Below, one piece after another: positions 27,638 through 40,130 of a stretch of 64,000 nucleotides of DNA. Each line of letters begins with the position of its first letter. The first letter of the stretch is position 1. The notes below the pieces were generated by a model, which was not told the origin of the DNA, did not search any database, and saw only the letters and a program-made list of their open reading frames with translations. The position numbers and the translations under genes are program-made. Origin of the DNA: Arbacia lixula (taxonomy: Eukaryota > Echinodermata > Echinoidea > Arbacioida > Arbaciidae); the NCBI GenBank assembly GCA_963669155.1, contig OZ022577.1, positions 8,444,183-8,508,182 on the forward strand. Reading direction: 5' to 3'.

Positions 27638-29751
27638 AATGATGATGATCAGTCAAACTGATCGAGTCAGCATGGATAGAGTGATGACTGACATAGCTCA
27701 AAGAACAGTGGTCTCAACAGAACACTTGTGATAGCCAATCAGGCACATGTTTTTATTCTAATACTCCTATAGGATTATCAGATTGATTCGGGATTAGATT
27801 CATAACATCAACGAACTCTTGTTTAGACTTTAGTGAAAGGGATTTTTTTTTTTTTTTTTTTTTTGGGGGGGGGGGGTGGGTGGGGGGAACGGTAATTTAA
27901 ATTTTGAAAAGGAATTGTAGGCATAAACTCAGTAGATAAAATAAGTTGCTGCATCATGTGAATGAATGGGTAAAACAAATTATAAATTAAAACACTTATT
28001 GTTTGTTTGTCTTCCTGTGGTCAGCGGCTGCTACGAACAACAATTGAGAGTGGAATTTATGACGACAAAGATGATTTTGCAGCGGTCTATCAGCCTTTCC
28101 TTGAGGACACTGTCCTTCCAACAACAGAGGTAAGTATGGCTGTGTAGGTGATGGGGTTGGATCAGGTTATAAACACTTCCTCCTCTATTTCCGGGACACA
28201 ATTGTTGCCGCGACGATAGCTCCAATCGGGTATGGGGGAGTGGTGGGTGCATGTTCAGGGTGTATGTGTGAAAGGGGGCAAGGGTGATTATCATATCTAC
28301 ATGATTATGTTTTTATGGCGAATGGCAGGGCCGTGCAACCCAAACTTCCTCTTCGCTAAAGTGTTTCATGATAGAGGAATCATATCTTATTTGATGAATG
28401 GACTGTTTAGGCCTATTATGCATATATCTTGTATATCATACAATATCACACACCAACGCGAAAGGCAACTCAAAATCGCATCGTGTATGCAATAACTTGT
28501 ATACTGTGAGTTGATTGTCATTAATCGTGTATCTATGAGTCCAGTGATAATTACGTTTTACAGTGTTTATAGATGCCATATGCTTGTGTTTGACAATTGG
28601 ATCTTATTACATATTTTCTGTTCCCACGAACGAGAAATCAAAGTGTTTATTTTGTGGTCGCTTCTTTTCTTTCAAGACAATGATTTTTTTTTTTAATTCT
28701 TACGGCAGAGTGGCAAGATTGATACAACGTACTTTGCGCCTGACTGTTTCCATCTTAGTCAACTCGGGCAAGCAGCACAAGCGACTGTCAACTGGAATAG
28801 CTTGGTAAATACAATCACATACTCTATCCAAGGCAAAATGTCTTCTCCTCAAACATATAAATTCGATTGCACATGCTATCTTCTGTATCTATACTTTGAT
28901 TGATTGTATTAACATGGTGGCTAATTTATAAACAGGCTAGGGATGATGTCTGAAATTCCTTGAAAAATGTTTTTGGTATCAATTTTAAAGAAGACAATGC
29001 TTAAAATTTCTCTGGAAATATTTCTTTGTACTGTCAGAAAGGATATCCAAATTGCTTAATTAGTAGTTATGATGATTAATAAAAGTGGTATGACATATCA
29101 ATACAGACAATAAAGTAATAAAGCATTCGGGACAGCAACATTAAAATCATGTGTCACACTTTCCTTTTTTGTCAATAAATGCAACCGCATGACGAGTTCA
29201 ATTCAATTATCTACGATGTACACATTCTACACTTAGATCGGAGATGTTAGGGATGGAATGTTAATTTCCACTCTCATTTTGATCATTTAGGATTTACTCG
29301 TTGCATGTGTCCGATATACAACGAGGATTGATGTGATGAGTCTGAAATAAGTCCATGGAAGGGGTTATAGGGATGACACGATGCCAAAGATAATTGATTA
29401 GTATACTGACATACCAGAACACTAACTTCTTGAATTATATCCACATCCTCTAAACAAATATTTGATCACGTGGTATAACCTAATGGGTAAGATATTGAAA
29501 GACATTCATGTTTGTTGTTTGTTGCTATAGTTTGTACCGGTTGGATCTAAGATGACTTCATACGTCCCAGGGGAATCTTTGGATTGCCCATCAACGGTAA
29601 GTTTTGTCAAAGTCAGGCATTTCCTAAATTTGCTTTTGTTGCTAATCTATAACACTATTGTTATCGTTCTTGTTATTTTTATAATGTAGTATTATCATCA
29701 TTACTCTTAGTAGTAGTAATAGTAGAAGTAGCAGCAGCAGCAGTAGTAGTA

Positions 29752-29799
<48 letters not shown>

Positions 29800-29852
29800 A
29801 AGTAGAAGAGTAGTTAGAAATATAACAAATGATAGGAGTAGAAGTAGCAGCT

Positions 29853-29908
<56 letters not shown>

Positions 29909-30387
29909 TGTTGTTGTTGTAATATTAGTAGCAGGAAGAGGAAGCTTAGTGTTGATAAGTTTTGATATCTTTGTTGATAATATCGATAAATCGTGATGAT
30001 AAAATGAATGGATCCATTAGAAAATAATCAATTCAACTTTGACTTCAAGGGTAACATCCCTTTCTTTTGTTGATAATGAATGAGTTACATTGTAAACAAC
30101 TGAAACATTCATGGCCGTGATTTGGGGCGAATAATCATCATTGCATTTAAACAGGGTCGATATCAGCTCAAGCTGACGAGTTTGTTCATCAATTCCTTGG
30201 ATTTCATTAATAAATATCTTACAGGTACTTTTTATGCTGATTTGCTTGGCAGGATTTTCCCTATCTGTACACCAATGTGAACAGCCAGCCTGGATATCTG
30301 GCCAAACTCGAGAGTCTGACGCGGAACCAGATACACGGAGCACATTCCAAGCACAACGCTACATCTGACGTGGGGAACTATATATAG
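18373..30387 (+). CDS. Secreted GDSL phospholipase B, PLB1-like (complete, 14 exons)
   Basis: Exons: 18373-18466, 21836-21930, 22407-22461, 23226-23284, 24137-24204, 24691-24734, 25324-25438, 26081-26276, 26706-26800, 27414-27486, 28025-28129, 28709-28804, 29531-29596, 30253-30387. Every junction is GT-AG and phases agree, giving 431 aa. Residues 10-28 (MVFLALFVLASVSSPALG) form a signal peptide; start at 18373 or the second Met, both with good context. Catalytic blocks of the SGNH/GDSL phospholipase B family are intact: LGDSLT with nucleophile Ser99, GAT 107-109, GGND with Asn212, and DCFH with Asp345 and His348. Three NxT sequons (NIT, NVT, NAT) agree with secretion. There is no C-terminal membrane helix, and there is one domain, unlike the four-repeat membrane-bound vertebrate PLB1. 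The enzyme should hydrolyse acyl esters of phospholipids or lysophospholipids outside the cell. An AATAAA at 31923-31928 could end the transcript. Confidence 0.93.
18901..19215. repeat. Dispersed repeat, copy A (PLB-like intron 1)
   Basis: Starts like AGGGATAGTTCACCTTGAAG and ends near ATCCTTTGACGGATTTT...TTCACTA.TATGTTTCTTTC. The ends resemble those of the stretch at 21340-21725 in the same intron. The middle is unlike it. No coding capacity. Confidence 0.55.
21340..21725. repeat. Dispersed repeat, copy B (PLB-like intron 1)
   Basis: Starts AAGGGAAAGTCCATCCTGAAG and ends CATCCTTTGACGGATTTGCG...TTCACTATGTTGCTTCC. An internal AAATCCGTCAAAG near its left end is the reverse complement of the CTTTGACGGATTT near its right end, so the termini are partly inverted. 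Confidence 0.55.
22816..23027 (+). repeat. (GAA)n array in PLB-like intron 3
   Basis: About 210 bp of GAA/AAG repeats with few interruptions, on the sense strand of the gene and entirely inside intron 3 (22462-23225). It is preceded by four GAATTA units. The Arg-rich and Ser-rich translations of this tract are artefacts. Confidence 0.97.
25441..25681. repeat. Tandem duplication at start of PLB-like intron 7
   Basis: Copies 25441-about 25557 and 25565-25681 (period 124 bp) differ at only a few bases; both begin AAGTATATTATACCAG. The first copy starts two bases inside the intron, directly after the exon-7 donor GT. Confidence 0.93.
27130..27237. repeat. (TAG)n array in PLB-like intron 9
   Basis: TAG/GTA repeats with interspersed CAG and CGG units. 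Confidence 0.96.
27589..27649. repeat. (ATG)n array in PLB-like intron 10
   Basis: About twenty ATG units with two interruptions. A poly-T/poly-G run follows at 27843-27887 in the same intron. Confidence 0.95.
29709..29910. repeat. (TAG)n array in PLB-like intron 13
   Basis: Two TAG-rich blocks separated by about 60 bp of unrelated sequence. The second ends in GTT/TTG units. Confidence 0.95.
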
Positions 30388-32485
30388 ATCCGTAGATGGA
30401 TTACAACCATCACTATCGCCATTTTCTTCGCACAAAATGCAGTATAAAAATTAATGAAATTGACTATTATGGAAATCGTGTGTGAATGCCTCGTTCGTGT
30501 GAATCATCTGCGTTATGTACTTCTGAAAAATGTATTGATTTTGGAATTATGTGTGGAATACCGCATACTTGAAAAGATGATCATTGTTCGGGAAAAAATT
30601 ATGATCTTATGATTAATGATTTATTTTCGGGGACATAGGTACGACTTGTTTGGCCATATCTTGTAACGGTCAAATGTTGGGATTTAGTTATTACTTGTCG
30701 CTGCCTCTACCAAAGAACATGAAAATTAGATCAAAATAACGCCAACCCCCCATTATATCATGTACATAGTTGTGTGGTAAGTCTTTGTCTAACTTGTTAA
30801 TGGAAATGGACAAATTGATTATTAAACTTTTTCTACATTTATGTGGTCCTACCTCAATGCAATATTGACGAAATTTAAAAAAAAAATTATGTACAGGTGC
30901 ATTGAAGTATATTGAAGCCATTGACTTGTAATCGGCGATAGATTATATATTATGTATTATACACTATATAAAGATGTAAATATCAATAACTTCATGCCGT
31001 TCTTCTCTGACGTTTTTGTTTGTGTTTACATTTACATTTTCAGCGCCATCGCAACATAATCTTCTTGTATATATGATATATCATACATACAAAACTCACA
31101 CAAAGGAGACATCTATGATATTGTGTATAGATGTGTCCAGTGTGAGTTTAGAGGTGGGCAATGCCACACAACTTCTTTGTAGAAAAAAAAGGTGTATTTT
31201 GCCTAAAAAGCATAAATCATTTTTAATCTAGAGCTATTTTATGATACTCAGGTATTTACTCAGGTAGACGAATGCCCACATAATCAAGTGATTCTTCCAA
31301 ATACGTGACCAAACTTTATATAAACATATACAAGTACTTACTCATGTCAGACGTTTACCTAGAAGCGAATAATCATTTTCAGAGAGACAATGAAATTAAT
31401 CGATGTTGTTAGTATTGTATACATCAATTAGTCCGTGAATTAAAACAGATTTAGCATTCATCAATGTGTGGGAAAACAAGGAGAGAATAGAAGACGAGAC
31501 TGGGCTCAACATAATCATCCTAAACTTCATTTTCTCTGCTTCTTTTCGATATACACATTGATCAATGAACCTTAACGAGATAGGAAAGTAAAATGTAGGG
31601 AAATAGCACTATATTCTTTATATTTTGTTTGACATCCTTCGTCATAAAAGACGTGTAGTATGAATGATATGTTTGCACATTTGTGACCAAATCTTATGTT
31701 GAGTAATAGGCCTAGTACATTGCATTAATCATGTATTTTCGTGTATTTATGCAATAGTTATCACATTATATATTTTACTTAACCCGCCGTAACATTTTGT
31801 TGTATATACCAGACAGATATGATGAACACTGTGATTGTTGACTTATGCACGCCTTTGAATTAACTGTTTTTCTTGAAGAAAAAGACCCACCATGACCGGA
31901 CCAGTTTTGTTATATCTCACGAAATAAAAAGAAGTGTATGCACCTATTTTTTTTTAGTAACGAGTGTATGGTTCCGTCTCCTGTTTTTTGTTACTTAGTA
32001 GCATAACTTTTAAACTTCCCTCTAGGAATAAACAAAGTTAACCGACCCTTACCCGAAGCCTTATCCTAAAGCCCGTACATTTAAATATCAGCTTGTGACT
32101 GCAGACTAATCGATCGGGATACAAATATATTGCTGCTTTGAGTTTATTTCAAGGACATAATTTTTGGCTTATTATGGCCTCATACGCTTTTCTGGTGTGT
32201 GGGTAATACCCGGCCAGTTGTAGAAACAATGGCCGTGATGACTCTGCATGTTTTATTCATAGTGGTGAATGTAAAACTTACCCCGCAACGAACGAAAAGG
32301 AGGGGAAAGGGTAGAGGGAGGGAGGGGGGCGGTGGGGGGTAACGGACATGCAGCTAGAGTATAGAGTTAAAAGGGATCGATGTCGTGTTGTGATAAGAGA
32401 AGTTATATTTAAAAGAGAAATTGATCGAAGACGGGGGAGGTGAACAGGCCAGGTGAAGAGGGCAAAAAGAGAGTGACGAAATGAG

Positions 32486-32489
<4 letters not shown>

Positions 32490-32545
<56 letters not shown>

Positions 32546-32656
32546 GGGGGGAGAGAGAGAGAGAGAATGGAGGGGTGCAATAAATCCATTTACATTGTCG
32601 TGGATCGGCATGGTGCACGCGCGCGTGTGTGGGTGTGTGTGTGTGTGTGTGTGTGT
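32490..32656. repeat. (GA)n and (TG)n microsatellites
   Basis: GA repeats at 32490-32567 with short G runs; TG repeats at about 32620-32656 followed by a G run. Confidence 0.95.
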
Positions 32657-33379
32657 GGGGGGGGGGTGATGATTGAGGGGCGAGCATACGCAAAGAGAGA
32701 GGGAGAGAAAGGGGGGGTTAATGATAATAATAATGGAAGCTCGGTGAAGACGTGCAAATGTGCATTAATGTGATTCTATTTTGTACTGCAGGACTACTGC
32801 AAAGTATAATCATGATTGAATGTATTGAGCTAGAACGGCGTATGATATAGACGCACGCACTCTTCAGGATGGAGTCTCCTGGAGCTTTTCCCCGTTATTG
32901 AATGTAGGAAAATCTGTTTCTTTGTGGGAAAACAGTAAATTCATTTTTTCCAAGGTATGAACCCTGTATAGGCTACCGGAGACAATGAAAGTTTAGAAAA
33001 TTCCCACGTATATTGCCTCTGTATCTGATGAACATTTTGTCCAATTCGAAGCTTACTACTTTTATCTAAATGGTGTCATAGTAATCATTTTCCTTTTGTC
33101 TCTCTCAGCTAGTAGCTAAGTAGATGATTTATTTTACACGTTTATTGATCGAATTTTATTTTAGCTGATGTGCTAAATGATACTTTGTGTATTATTTTGA
33201 TTTCTCATAATGATATTGATATTGATATTTCATAATGATCATCAAAGCTAGTTTTGAATTTACTCACGAAACTATATCTGCATGTAACTTTTTTCCAACG
33301 AGGAGCGAGCCACGAATAATATTGATTATGTGTTATTGCTTGATCTTGTAGCAGCTCAACTATTATCTCCGTGAATATA

Positions 33380-33751
33380 TTGGGCTGAAACTTTGACAAA
33401 GGTGGAGGGGACATGTTTTTCCTCAAGAAGTAGCTGAGCGGGGGGGGGGGGGGGGGGGGGGGAGGTAGTGATGGGATTTTGGGGAGGTTTTTCGAAAAAA
33501 ATTTAATCCGCCCAGTCTCGTGGGTGTACTCGACCGAAAACAGTGGGGGGGGGGGGACATTTGATATTGTGTCCCCCCCCCCCTTCGAAATGGTGGGGGG
33601 GGGGGGGGGTTATGACGTTTTTTTCGGTACACGACCGAAAATGGTGGGGGGGGGGGACATTTGATATTGTGTCCCCCCCCCCCTTTCGAAATGGTGGGGG
33701 GGGGGGGACGCGACCCCCCCCCCCTGTCCCCCCGGGATTTCCGCGCCCATG
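33380..33751. mobile_element. G/C-homopolymer element, decayed copy
   Basis: It shares GGGGACATGTTTTTCCTCAA, GCCCAGTCTCG, GATATTGTGTCCCCCC and GGGATTT-CGCCCATG with the element at 39572-39854, in the same order. An internal unit of about 115 bp is duplicated (33537-33650 and 33645-33700). The left terminus is poorly preserved (TTGGGCTGAAA near 33390) and no target duplication is visible. Confidence 0.7.
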
Positions 33752-35000
33752 ACTCGTGGTATTTCCGGTAATCACCCAACCACGGTCAAAACATCCGACC
33801 AACCGCGGTCGGCAAATAAAGTTTCTTACACCGCAGAGCTCCGAGAAAGTTTACCACAAAATGGATTAACGATGCGCTCCCGAACAAAGAAGCCGCCCAT
33901 GCACGAACATTTCAGCTTCATCGGAGAAACTTTACTTCTTCACCTACTCTCGGTGAGTCAACACATAATATATTTCTCCAGCGTATCTTGCACTATTCAG
34001 TGGTGATACACGACCACTAAAATCTTAATTATTAGCAATATCGTATGTTACGATTTTTATATCATATATTACCAATATATGTCGTGATTGATATAATGAG
34101 CTATTGATTTGATTATTGTTGGTCATAAATTCATTCACTTATTCATTAGAAAACAAACACGTATACAGACTTATCGACCAACTTATCGAATGCACTAACC
34201 ATGTACTTATGGGCGTAGTCTTTGTTCAAAGCGAGTCAACATATTTTTGGTGACCCCCTCTGAATTGAAGACACTGACTGCTATGCTGTGCTGTGATGTG
34301 AATGATCTGTTTTGTCCAGCTGTCAGTTTATCTCACGAGAAATATTAACTCCGCTGAACATCACTGAAAATACAAGGTAATTGTATGCTTAGTTTTTTAG
34401 TAGTCACATTTAAAATATCTACTCTAGCATGACTATCCATTGCCTAAAAATGTCCCGCACTGTCATTACAGTCCCATATACTCAAATTGGCGTTAAAACA
34501 CTGAATGACAGCAGTCTGACAAAATAGACGTCAGTTTCGTTTATTAACATGCTCAAGTTTGCTTAATTGTTAAATTCAGTTGAGTGCATGAAACTGAGGT
34601 TGTGATAAAGTTACGTTTTGCAGACAGGGTACCCTTTTGCAAGTCAAAAGAATAACATTTTGAAGAAGAAAAAAAAATGGAAAAAGGAAGAAAATACTGT
34701 CTGTACAAACTACAACGAGAACATTTAACTAGCAATAAATAGAAATAGAACTGGAATTGGAAACTGATTCACAGCTGAATTATAGCAATCGCTAGATTTT
34801 GTGGAGGTTGATAGGGGCAGGTCGTCAAAAAAAAAAATCTTCCCAGCGGCCCAGCCAATTATCAATGTAACAACGTTTGATATTTTCGTTACTATGATTT
34901 GTTTCTTTTTTTGTCATTGACGATTCTACAGTGCTCAGCATTACCTAATTGGTCAGCCAAGTTGCACATTGTTACGGTTGAAGAGTGAGCAGTCATCACC

Positions 35001-36690
35001 ATGCCATATGTTCTGATCAGCACACAGATTAGATTGGTATGTAACGTTATACCAAATTCTAAGTATTTGCAATCATCATGATTCAAAATAATTTCTTCCT
35101 CTCTTTTGATTATCCTAATTTATCTTGATTTTTATACTTTTGCCTAGACCAAAAAATCAGTCTCTGTAGGACGTTGGATCCGCTGAGATTGCATCTAGAG
35201 ACTGAATATTACACCTATACACTGTATGGCGATCGATGCGGGTCGCCATTTTGAATATGAAAACGCTAATGCTAATGCATGTATGAATAAGTAATTTAAC
35301 GCATGCGCACATTTTTTTCCCGCTCGTATGCCATATGCTATTTTTTTTCCCGTCAAACCGATTGACGATTTAAATATTCAGGACCAACAACCCGTTGAAC
35401 AATCTGATTAGTCAAATTTATGTCAGACTCGAGCAGATTAAAAATGTCTGCGATAAATGTGTAATTGGTGGAAAGTAAATCTTTAATTTTCACCTTTCTA
35501 TATATTTCAATCAAATTTTAGTCCTAGAATTTATAAATATATAATATAGATCTAATTTTGATTGAAGTAGATTTGTTGCATCATAGGTTCAAAGATGTTA
35601 GATTTTTAAACGAAGGAGCTATGATAGTTCCAAAACCTAAAGTCCCATAGACTTTCTACTAATCAGGTAACTTTCTATTTAGAGCGCATTGAACCGTATT
35701 GAAATATTGTGCATTTTTAACTTATTTCCATACATACTTAGTGACAAGTCACTTTGTTATATGATTGTAGTTGATCCTGTTTCTCTCCTGTTTTGAGCAG
35801 GAAACTGGACCGACCATCTGTGGAGATGAGCAGTCTGACCCAGAACTCATGGCATACCTTGGAGCTAAACTCACCAAGCAACTAGGAAATGACTTGTAAG
35901 TGAAAGTCCGAAATGGGTTTGCCATGACACAAATAGACTTATTCCTGGTGAAGAGTTAAAAAGCAAAGGAAGAGAGGTGAATGGCTTAACCTAGGTGTAC
36001 ACAAGCATTCTCTGGATGATTTTTTTTTAGTTACAATGAGATTATATGACATTACATATGTAAGAGACCTGTTTAGGCAAATGTTTTATATTTTAAGTCG
36101 ACACCAAATGGGCACTGTTCTGTATTGCATTATTAGCATGTTTCTTTGATTGGAAATTGGCTCATATTACTGTGGGAGAAAATGTTTTACTTCCTAATCC
36201 TTTATTGCCATTTCTATTTCTTTATGATCTATTTTGATCTTGTAAAAAATGAACATTCAAGTAAAGCCATCATTTTTAATGTACATGTATTTATAAGATA
36301 GAGTTTTAACATTTCAACTTTGCATATTATTCTATATGGGTGTGACACGACTGGAGCTAAAGCTTACAGGTACTGTATATTGTCATACCTCTGTATGTTT
36401 CAGTTTATACGAGTGCAATTAGATTAACTCTGACTTAATAGGCTTCTTGTTATATTAATAAACTTTCCATGCAGGAAGAAATAGATACATTTATCCCCCT
36501 CCCCCCCCCCCCACCCCCACCTCCTAATTCTATTTCCAGTTCGGAGTACAGAAGCCCAGATGTACCTCGAGTGGTGCTCAACAAATTGGAGAGGTTGGGG
36601 TACTTGGTGATCACTCAGACGGGCGTTGGTCAAACCACGCTGTGGACGCTTTATAAGCCCCTGGAAGACCCGCTGCCAGAGGGACAGTGA
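35001..36690 (+). CDS. GCHFR: GTP cyclohydrolase I feedback regulatory protein (GFRP), complete, 3 exons
   Basis: Exons 35001-35036, 35801-35895 and 36540-36690 join in phase to 93 residues. Exon 1 gives only MPYVLISTQIRL. Exon 2 carries GPTICGDEQSDPELM and LGAKL. Exon 3 carries PRVVLNKLERLGY and TGVGQTTLWTLYK. The blocks match vertebrate GFRP (84 aa) almost without gaps. GFRP forms a pentamer that docks on GTP cyclohydrolase I and relays inhibition by tetrahydrobiopterin and stimulation by phenylalanine. Here nine further residues (PLEDPLPEGQ end) extend the C-terminus beyond the usual WCLHKE-type end. A C-rich run lies just before the exon-3 acceptor. The upstream acceptor at 34990-34992 implies an untranslated first exon, perhaps ending at 33952. 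Nothing in the sequence casts doubt on function. Confidence 0.96.
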
Positions 36691-39600
36691 GAGCAGAGTT
36701 GGGTCTGGCCACAGGAGGTGCTGAGAGAAGAGCCAAGAGTGGAGGCCCGTAACATCATGATCATGGGGGTCCTGCAGGGACAGTGCCCCAATGGGCTACC
36801 TGTGAGCGTTATGGCCTCTGCTGGTAATGTCACATGGTTGTGAGTGCTGCTTGTCATCTTGCGTCAGCTCTGTGAATTAGTCACTGTGGATGCTGGACGA
36901 CAGGCGGTGTCATCAAAACGGGAATGGAGCAGACCAGAGGAGGACATTTCAAATGTTTTTACTCACCATTATTTTGTCAAATATCAAAGATGAATGACTT
37001 GTGCATATTTCAAGAAATTCAGCAATCATTGATATGTACATAGGGTATATCAATCTCAATGGATACTAAACATGCATAACTTGTTTATCTGGTCAAGCTT
37101 TCAACTGGGATAATGAAGGTATGCATGTATAATGTCTATATAGATTTATAAACCTTGCATATGCAAAGTATGATGGTGGAAAATGGTGGTATTCCATGTA
37201 TACGTTCTTACCGGTAATCATGTATTCAAAACAAAGTTTTGTTTTCATCTTGGATTAGTGAGAGCGTGCAATGTATGGAAAATGTATTTTTAATAAGGGG
37301 TAAAGGTGATGTTGAGAATGGAGTGGTGATGGGATGACGATGTGTAGGTGAGAAGGTAAAGAATTCTGAGGAAATTCCTTCAAATTTTCATTTTGGTGCA
37401 AGGGCTTCCTTTGTAAATTATTAATGTTGAGAAAGTGCCTGCAGTTTTAAAATGAAATATATCTTCTTTCTTGGCAGTGAGAGAATTTTGTGTGTAAAAT
37501 ATAGAAAGTAAAGGCAAGAAAAGTCAAAACTTGTATTATCCACGCTATTCATAATACAAAAGTACCTTTTTTTGTGAAATATGTAGAGATCTTTTAGGAA
37601 AGCTATTGGCTTCCTCTTTATCAACTTTCACATTCCATATATCTCCATGAATCATGTCCTTTTGAAGTACACGTTATGTAAAAAATAGATTCTTATTAAT
37701 TTGAACATGTTTGTTTCTTGTATCGTTTTTGCCTTTCCGCTGCAAAAAGCCCCCAAATGAAAGTTTTGATCATATCTTGTATTGATTTTGTAGATTTAGG
37801 TCATGTTACTGTATACAGTATTTCAATGTCATCACCTTCATAAAATCATTACTATAGCAACTGCTGAAATGCACATGTATCTTGTTTCGTCATGAATCTT
37901 TATAATTATCATGGTTTGACTTGGAGAATATATATATCATAAAATGTTTATATATTAATAATTTCTAACTTGTACTTTTGTGGTCTTGGTGTGGAATATG
38001 AATGAACATTGTTTTAAAAATTGATTATATCCAGGAACATTGTTCATCCCTCATTTATATAAAATTTGAGAACTTGTTAGAGGTATTTTCTGATTTATCA
38101 AATCCTTTTAGGCAGGAAAATGAATTGTCCTGAGACTCTCATTCTCTACAAAAAAGTGAAAAGTGTCCGGGGTCATAGTGTTAATCTCAAGGTGTTTTGT
38201 TAATGTGCTCTGCACACTTTAAAAAAAAAAATAATCATATTTTCCAAACAATTCCAACACCATAGACATTTTTTCGCCAATACTTCTAGACACTCAAAGA
38301 AAATTTCCTGTTTAAAATGGTATCTTCCTAGCTTACACAAAACAAAATTCATGGAGATGATTTCTGAAAATGATCTGTTTGATATGAAGAGTGTGTGCAT
38401 CATGGACATTGCAGAACATGTAAACAGCTGGAGTTGTCCTTGCTGACAAATGTATTCACATGAACCCAAGAACATAACACTAGCAACGGTCTTAGAAGTC
38501 AGAACACTCACACATTATACAAATGATGTAAGATCACAAGGCCATCATACATGTACACTAGAAAACACAAATGCACCAATACTGCTTCATTGCTATTTCT
38601 TCTTTCATCATTTTATACATGTAAAGCAGCTTCTCTTGAAACAATAAAGGCACTTGTCATAAAGAAACCAGGATTTCTGTAGAGTGATATCACACTTCAG
38701 CCAAGCATATTTACGGTCATATCAAACTAATACATATTTTTCTTGATTCACATGTGATGGGAACAAAGCCACCAAAATTCACTTTGACAGATTTTGCAGT
38801 ACATAGACAAGGATCCATCTGGTTTCAGGAATGTGACTAATATTAGAGAAATTATATTTACTGATACCATCTGGGTCATCTTTGATGTCTGATTTGTTTT
38901 AATATAAATACAAATCATTGAGTGTGCATCTGTGTGTGAATGAGTTGTGTGTACCTCTGCAATTGATGATTTTGTGAATGACAATGTCTGCCTATTTTTA
39001 TACATGTATCACACTTTCATTCAAAGGGCAAGGTTTTTGGAGAAAGTACCAATGAATCTTAAACTTATTACTTCATTAGGCCTTCCGACAAATAATCTAT
39101 GAGGTGGAAACACTTGACATAAAGATGCTATGTTGAAGATCACGTAAAGAATTAAATGTGGACTATGATAAAATACACATATTTGGGCAATATCAAATGT
39201 AATATAGACTTGATGCCAGGCATAATATTTCCAGGGAAAAAATCGGTGTCCAGAGGCCAATTTCTTTATTTATAGTTATTCTGCACACTCATAACAGACA
39301 GGAGAGCAAGTGGCACTTTTTGGACATCTACCAGTACTTTAATATCCTGAATGCAGTGATTGGATGTGAATTCATTCCTTCAACACAAAACCCAATACAT
39401 GTACAGAAATTTTGCATTTGGAAAAAAAAAATGTAATCTTGTAGTTGAGATTTTAAACAATTGTCAGAAATGCCCAAAATGAACATATTTCTGACTTCTT
39501 GAAGGCAGAATTGTAAGAGGACATGAATCTCAAGATAATGGTATTTCTGGTTCATATTCCACACTTACAACCATGGGCGGAAATCGCTCCTCGAAGGTGG

Positions 39601-40130
39601 GGGGGACATGTTTTTCCTCAAGAAGATTTCCTTTTCCCCGCCCAGTCTCGGTTGGCGGGGGGGGGGGGGGGGGGGGGGGGACATTACATATTGTGTGTGT
39701 ACAGGACCCAAAATGTTGGGGGGGGACATTTTTTTGTTTTTGATATTTCATATCAAATCAAATCAAATTTCATATCAAATTTGATATTGTGTCCCCCCTC
39801 CTCGAATTGGTGGGGGGGACAAGACCCCCCATCCCCCCGGGATTTTCGCCCATGCTTACAACGTACCCATCTTGCATCTAAAAATCTGCACATTTTGGGA
39901 TCTCTCCGGAGAGAGGTACCTGTATTGGCTGGATGAGAGGATGCAACTTTGACATTAGATGAAAACGAAGAGCACACATATGCTTCCCTCCACCAACAAA
40001 AAAATGATGTGATATTAAATTAATAAGTACATCAGCAAAACGAAAGAATAAAATAAAAAAGGAAGAAAAATTAGTCATGTAGATGCCATCACACACACAT
40101 TGTGACATCTTATTTTCTGTGCAATCTATG
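36691..40130. other. Shared 3' intergenic region of GCHFR and DNAJC17
   Basis: Both genes end here, so this holds two 3' UTRs facing each other. Candidate poly(A) signals are AATAAA at 38643-38648 for the plus strand and TTTATT at 39265-39270 (AATAAA on the minus strand). Neither is proven. A MITE lies at 39572-39854. Confidence 0.5.
39572..39854. mobile_element. hAT-like MITE with 8-bp target-site duplication
   Basis: Termini CATGGGCGGAAATC (39572) and GATTTTCGCCCATG (ending 39854) are inverted repeats with one mismatch. Immediately outside lie two identical octamers, CTTACAAC at 39564-39571 and 39855-39862. The 283-bp interior is rich in G and C runs and has no ORF. An 8-bp duplication is typical of hAT elements; the superfamily call is inference. 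Confidence 0.88.

Larger units (their letters stand above)
30388..35000. other. Intergenic region between PLB-like gene and GCHFR
   Basis: Presumed 3' UTR of the PLB-like gene on the left. No supported coding exon. It contains GA/TG microsatellites at 32490-32656 and a G/C-homopolymer-rich element at about 33380-33751. A possible untranslated first exon of GCHFR may end at 33952, where CTCTCG is followed by GTGAGT. Confidence 0.45.

Noticed and set aside
33749-34006. 85-residue frame next to the G/C-run element
   Set aside because: No family resemblance, and its first codons overlap the element's end. At most it holds an untranslated GCHFR exon ending at 33952.
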